In this document: positions 42,865 through 46,393 of the stretch, one piece after another
How the letters are laid out: each line of letters begins with the position of its first letter
Numbering within the stretch: position 1 is the stretch's first letter
Assembly: GCA_050246915.1 (NCBI GenBank)
Contig: JBFWVD010000042.1
Span: 1-46,393, forward strand
From: JBFWVD01 sp050246915
GTDB lineage: Bacteria; Actinomycetota; Acidimicrobiia; Acidimicrobiales; Ilumatobacteraceae
Direction of reading: 5' to 3'
Length of the DNA stretch: 46,393 bases
Notes under the pieces: model-generated
Told to the model about the DNA's origin: nothing
The model's input: only the letters and a program-made list of their open reading frames with translations
Database searches by the model: none
Position numbers and translations under genes: made by a program

Positions 42865-43950
42865 TCAGTTGCCGGTCCGGGTGTTGACCACGCTCAGCTC
42901 GTCGACTCGCACCGTCAGCGGATTCGACGACCACACATACGGGGCCAGCACATCGGCGAAGCCCGACACCGTGAACATCACGTCGTAGGTGATCCGTGCC
43001 GTCACGGTGAGATTGCCAGGCTTCGGCGGAATCCACACGCACGGCGCCTCGTACTGCCCCGGTTCCGCGAAGTCAGGCACGTCGTTAGACCGTCTCGGGA
43101 TCGCACCGGCATCCGGCTGATCCGCCGAGCCTTCCAAGCAGTCGACAGTGAGTGACATGGCGGGGCCGTCATCGGGATCGAACGACAAGTCGAACACCAG
43201 CGACTCCGGCGACAACACCAACCGCGACGTCCAACCCCGATACGTGGACGGCGCCGAGACGTAGGTCCTCCACGGTGGTGCGTCGATCTGCAGCGTCGCC
43301 GGCATGTTCACAGGCAGTCCCCCGAACAAGCCGCTGTCAGGCACCGTCAACGCAACCGGGCGATCCAACTGCAGCCCTGTCCAGAGCGTCTCGATCCGCG
43401 CGTACGGGTCCCAGAACACGTCACGAATGGAGACCAACGTCGACGTCACGAGCGAGTTCGTCGTCGTGCCCGAGCCCTGCGTACCGACGCAATAGACGTC
43501 GAAGCGGCGGTACGCCGTCTCAACACGGCCATACGTTGCGAACACCGACGCCACATCCGAGCCGCCCATCAATGCAACCGCGGCCCACTCCTCGTCCGTC
43601 AACTCCACCACCCGGTCGGTCGTCTCGCGGAACATCCATTGCAGCGACTCACGGGGCTCGTAGATCGGCTGCAGCGGGCCGTCGCCATCCGGGTCGAGGC
43701 CGAGGTACATGAACGTGCAAGGAGCGCGATCCGACCCACCCGCCGAACGGAACGCTGACCCCACTGGAATCGACGTCGTCGACGACAGTCCACCGAACCC
43801 ATTTCGATACTGCACCGTGATTGGTCCGGGCTGAGGTGGCGGCGGTGGGTCGCCCCCAGGACCGACCGGCGGTGCTGCGTGCACGGTCGGCGTCGCCGCG
43901 AGTGCGCCCGCCATCACCACGGCCGCGACGAAGCTGCGACCTACTCGCAT
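42865..43950 (-). CDS. Secreted protein of the Tad operon, function unknown
   Basis: A 361-residue protein with a signal peptide (SFVAAVVMAGALAATPTVHA) and a short Pro/Gly-rich linker. The rest is a mature domain rich in beta-strand patterns and Cys-containing segments (RAPCTFMYLGLDPDGDG, VDCLEG, APCVWIPPKPGN). The ATG at 43950 lies inside the last codons of the upstream lipoprotein gene, a 10-nt overlap. No enzymatic motif is seen. Immunoglobulin-like or adhesin-like folds are possible. It could be a pilus-tip, adhesin or wall-spanning factor unique to this cluster. Confidence 0.7.
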   Translation of the reverse strand: MRVGRSFVAAVVMAGALAATPTVHAAPPVGPGGDPPPPPQPGPITVQYRNGFGGLSSTTSIPVGSAFRSAGGSDRAPCTFMYLGLDPDGDGPLQPIYEPRESLQWMFRETTDRVVELTDEEWAAVALMGGSDVASVFATYGRVETAYRRFDVYCVGTQGSGTTTNSLVTSTLVSIRDVFWDPYARIETLWTGLQLDRPVALTVPDSGLFGGLPVNMPATLQIDAPPWRTYVSAPSTYRGWTSRLVLSPESLVFDLSFDPDDGPAMSLTVDCLEGSADQPDAGAIPRRSNDVPDFAEPGQYEAPCVWIPPKPGNLTVTARITYDVMFTVSGFADVLAPYVWSSNPLTVRVDELSVVNTRTGN

Positions 43951-44690
43951 GCCTGCGGCTCCAGTCCGCCGTCGTCGAGCAACCACCGCCCGTCGACAAG
44001 CACCATGACAGCTACGACGCCGGTCTCGACGCCGGGTGGCCCCAGATTGGGCCACGCATCGGGCGGTGCCTTCTCGCCCGTGTCCTTGTCCTTCCAGAAC
44101 GTCGCGTCGATCTGGCAGTCCCATACGAACGCTCGGGTCGGGTCATCGTTCTCGACGACGTACGGCCGCAGCGTGACGCCGCCCGAGATGTCGAGCACCT
44201 GATTCTTCTGTGTGCGCTCGACCATGCCGTCGTTGTTCGCCTGCAGGACTCGATCGGTGATCGGTGCTGCAGTCAGTTCCGGGCTCGTCGGGTCAAGCGG
44301 CCACCTCGAGTAAGTGATGAGTTGAGCGTTCACAGCGGCGAGATAGGCGTCGATAATTGGCTGGTGCTCGGGCAGGCTGGTGTGCAGGTTGTTCGGATCG
44401 TTGGGGTCGGTCACCAGATCGGCCGGTCGGATCAGGGTGGTCGTTGGCACATTTGTCGTTGTCACCGTTGGGGTTGGCGCATCGCTTGTCGCCGAACTGG
44501 TGGCGGTTGTCGTCGAGCCGGTCGGAGCCTCACTCGACGGAGTGCTGGTCGACGTCGTGCTGGGCGGTGACGTGCCAGCGGTTGGGATCGGCACGGTCGG
44601 GTCGCCGTTCGCACTGTCGCCGCTCGAGCAGGCACCGACCACGAGCGCGGCAACGACGATGAACGAGAAGGCTGGGTGGGATCGCATCAT
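43941..44690 (-). CDS. Lipoprotein of the Tad operon
   Basis: A 249-residue lipoprotein. The signal sequence ends in a lipobox LVVGAC (lipidated C21), followed by a long Ser/Thr/Pro-rich spacer (about 22-85) that could span the wall. The folded C-terminal part has PDNP-like Pro/Asn segments, HQPIIDAYLAAVNAQLITY and VFVWDCQIDATFW-style strands with two Cys. The NTF2-like outline (helix first, then curved sheet) is only a suggestion. The start ATG at 44690 has GAGAGGAG upstream, and a second ATG follows. It overlaps the secreted-protein gene by 10 nt. Confidence 0.72.
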   Translation of the reverse strand: MMRSHPAFSFIVVAALVVGACSSGDSANGDPTVPIPTAGTSPPSTTSTSTPSSEAPTGSTTTATSSATSDAPTPTVTTTNVPTTTLIRPADLVTDPNDPNNLHTSLPEHQPIIDAYLAAVNAQLITYSRWPLDPTSPELTAAPITDRVLQANNDGMVERTQKNQVLDISGGVTLRPYVVENDDPTRAFVWDCQIDATFWKDKDTGEKAPPDAWPNLGPPGVETGVVAVMVLVDGRWLLDDGGLEPQACE

Positions 44691-44760
44691 GACAACTCCT
44701 CTCGGCGATGCGCAGGTGCGCAGCCGAAGGTCGGCAGGAGGCGATCGGTCGCGATCGCAA

Positions 44761-45357
44761 TCACAGCGCCCACACCCCATTCGAGCCGGTGAGACCGAAT
44801 GCGAACGCTGTCAAGACTGATGCTAGCGAGATTGCTGGGCCAAGGGGAAACGCCCGACGCTTCGTCGCCCGCTGGTAGATGATTCCGAACCCGGCACCGA
44901 TTGTCAGTGCCATGAGCAGTGCCCAGTACGCGGCGGCCGGTGAGACTGCGCCGAGTGGCGCACCGAGCACAGCTGCGAGCTTGACGTCGCCGAGGCCAGG
45001 CGTGCGCGACGTGCTGACGAGATGTGCCGCGAGAAGCGGCACACCCATGATCGCCGCGCCCGCCGCGATCGGCTGCCAGGCAGTGTTCTCCACAACTACA
45101 AGGTGGACACTGAGAACAGTGAAGAGGAAAGCACCCGTGCCGGTCAGCCAGTTCGGAATCCGAAGTGTGCGAGCGTCGATCACGGCCGCAGTGACTGCGG
45201 TCATCCCGAGCGCCGGCATCATCAGTACCTCTGCCCGGCCGACGTACACAACGGCGAGCAGGGCCGCAATTGCGAGGCCAGCACCGATGGTTCCTGCTCT
45301 GGGGCCGCGCTGTTCCAGGTCATCCACCGCCGCTTGAGTTGGCGTGGTGTGGAGCAT
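44761..45357 (-). CDS. Prepilin peptidase (A24 family, TadV/CpaA-like)
   Basis: A 198-residue polytopic aspartyl protease. The two catalytic sites are AAVIDARTLRIPNWLT (D61) and PGLGDVKLAAVLG (D124, the GxGD motif). Six or so membrane helices fill the rest. There is no N-terminal methylase domain, as in CpaA/TadV. The ATG at 45357 is preferred; the upstream open frame is a shadow. It is the first gene of the Tad operon and should process Flp and perhaps the TadE-like proteins. Confidence 0.9.
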   Translation of the reverse strand: MLHTTPTQAAVDDLEQRGPRAGTIGAGLAIAALLAVVYVGRAEVLMMPALGMTAVTAAVIDARTLRIPNWLTGTGAFLFTVLSVHLVVVENTAWQPIAAGAAIMGVPLLAAHLVSTSRTPGLGDVKLAAVLGAPLGAVSPAAAYWALLMALTIGAGFGIIYQRATKRRAFPLGPAISLASVLTAFAFGLTGSNGVWAL

Positions 45358-45495
45358 GGCTACCCCCGAGCACGTCACGGTATCACCGCCGCCGAACTCG
45401 TTTTTCGCGGGTGAGGTATACAAGTAAGCCGGTATGCGGCGCGCCGTCAGAGTCCGTGTGAACGAGCCGTCTGCGAGCAGTCGTATTCTCGCGCT

Positions 45496-45693
45496 GTGCC
45501 GCGCCCTCGTATCGAACGAGACGAACCAATCGACCCGCTGGCCACGAAGCTGCCTCGCTCGTTGATCAAGCGGCTGAGAGTTCGCGCCCGCCAGGACGAC
45601 ATCAGCGTGCAAGACCTCGTTGGTGCCGCGATCGCTCGCGAGTTGACTCGTCGCGAACGTCTGGAGGCGCGACGAACGGACCGGCTGACCTAA
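45496..45693 (+). CDS. Small ribbon-helix-helix-like protein
   Basis: A 65-residue basic protein starting at a GTG. LATKLPRSLIKRLRVRARQD, then ISVQDLVGAAIARELTRRE, matches the strand-helix-helix plan of CopG/Arc proteins. It could be an autoregulated DNA-binding factor. It is read divergently from the prepilin peptidase and 129 nt before the AAA+ gene on the same strand, so it may control either. No toxin partner was seen. Confidence 0.65.
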   Translation: MPRPRIERDEPIDPLATKLPRSLIKRLRVRARQDDISVQDLVGAAIARELTRRERLEARRTDRLT

Positions 45694-45822
45694 CACGATC
45701 GACGAGTCCTCCATCAGCGACATTCCCCACCCCAACGCGGCCGACCACGCGACATCAGCGAATACGACTGTCGATAGCTTCTTATAAACCGGTTGTGTTA
45801 TCGTTTCCTATCGAGAGGAGCG

Positions 45823-46393
45823 ATGATGTCGACACCGAGCCCGTATCGGCCAGGATTCGCAACGCAACCGCCGCTGCTGGCCGGCCGCCAGCACCTCGTG
45901 CAGCTCGTCGAGACTGCAGTCCGGACCAGCGGGAACCGGCGCCAGTCGTTCCAAGTCCTGTACGGGCCGCGTGGGGTCGGGAAGACCGTGCTCCTCGATC
46001 GGTACGCGGCGATCGCGATGGAACGCAAGTGGGCTGTGGTGCGTCACGAGGCCCGCTCACCCGGTGACCCGATCGGCGCGATCGTCGAACAGCTCCACGA
46101 CTGCACGGGACTGACCAAGAAGATGAGCCGCGAACTCGTCGAGCTGCGCGAACGATGGGGCGAGGAATCGCAGACGCTCAACCTCGGCGTCTACCGACGA
46201 GAGTCCAAACGCGAACGGCGCGAGGCGATCCCAATCGCCCAACAGTTCGCCAGCGCTGTACTGGCCGTCGGCGAGCACTGCACGAAGGACCGGCGCGGAC
46301 TGATGATCCTCGTCGACGAGGTCCAAGAAGTGCATCCCGACGAACTCTCAGTGTTCGGACCGATCATGCAAGACCTCAGCCGCCGACCTGAAC
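45823..46393 (+). CDS. AAA+ ATPase (ORC/Cdc6-like or AAA_16 type), partial at the window edge
   Basis: An open frame of 190 codons with no stop before the window ends. Tandem ATGs at 45823 and 45826 follow GAGAGGAG. Walker A is LYGPRGVGKTVLLDRY (K54) and Walker B is GLMILVDEVQEVHPDEL near residue 170. The segment between holds a helical insert (KKMSRELVELRERWGEES). This is the AAA_16/ORC-like group, often found in mobile elements as DNA-binding or STAND-like ATPases. The C-terminal part that would define the role is missing. The right end is truncated only by the window. Confidence 0.82.
   Translation, partial: MMSTPSPYRPGFATQPPLLAGRQHLVQLVETAVRTSGNRRQSFQVLYGPRGVGKTVLLDRYAAIAMERKWAVVRHEARSPGDPIGAIVEQLHDCTGLTKKMSRELVELRERWGEESQTLNLGVYRRESKRERREAIPIAQQFASAVLAVGEHCTKDRRGLMILVDEVQEVHPDELSVFGPIMQDLSRRPE

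Noticed and set aside
45772..45803. A/T-rich block with AACCGGTT and CGATA...TATCG before the AAA+ gene.
   Set aside because: The arms do not share one symmetry axis, and no -35 lies at a proper distance from TATAAA, so neither an operator nor a promoter is claimed.
1..46393. Search by eye for CRISPR arrays, tRNA or rRNA genes, transposases and integrases.
   Set aside because: None was seen. Short tRNA-like or att sites could be missed without a computed search.

Overview
The window is a GC-rich, densely packed stretch with the signature of an actinomycete (Actinomycetota). Evidence is the strong G/C preference at third codon positions, frequent GTG starts, 4-nt start/stop overlaps, a MobF relaxase, an SCO6880-family secretion protein, a monoderm-type Tad pilus and a LysM/BTAD regulator. 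The exact lineage cannot be read from the sequence; an acidimicrobial or related host is a guess. No rRNA, tRNA, CRISPR array, transposase or integrase was seen, so I cannot say whether this is a plasmid or an integrative conjugative element.

Layout. 1-4480: an ArdC-type antirestriction protein with an unusually symmetric leader, small unknown genes, an ArsR/SRPBCC cassette with a clear promoter and operator, and a leftward cluster headed by an XRE-like regulator. 4481-8701: a short control region with a possible oriT, then a 1342-residue MobF relaxase-helicase. 8761-13397: a type III restriction-modification pair. 13553-19524: a large ArdC-like protein with a small partner, a VirD4/TraG-like coupling protein, and a divergent unknown gene. 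Two 12-bp-period arrays of GGGAAC lie upstream of genes here, and a degenerate copy lies between the XRE gene and the relaxase. 19859-23840: three coupled genes (DGQHR-domain protein, unknown protein, Dam-like DNA methylase) between 11-bp direct repeats; this is the best candidate for an undescribed system. 24014-31475: a type IV secretion operon (primase, VirB4-like ATPase, SCO6880-like protein, TrbL/VirB6-like channel protein, VirB8-position protein, VirB2-like pilin) with a divergent two-domain peptidoglycan hydrolase. 31538-33522: a regulator and a divergent aldo/keto reductase. 33643-45357: a complete-looking Tad pilus operon read leftward from the prepilin peptidase to a membrane-spanning LysM/BTAD regulator. 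45496-46393: a small ribbon-helix-helix-like protein and the start of an AAA+ ATPase cut by the window edge.

How the parts fit. Relaxase, coupling protein, T4SS and peptidoglycan hydrolase are the core parts of a self-transmissible element. The Tad pilus could supply surface attachment or mating contact. ArdC-like proteins may protect entering DNA. The type III system and the DGQHR/methylase module look like defence or modification cargo. The shared GGGAAC arrays suggest one element-encoded factor, possibly the XRE protein, coordinates several transfer transcripts. Functions are assigned from motifs read by eye; no database search was possible.
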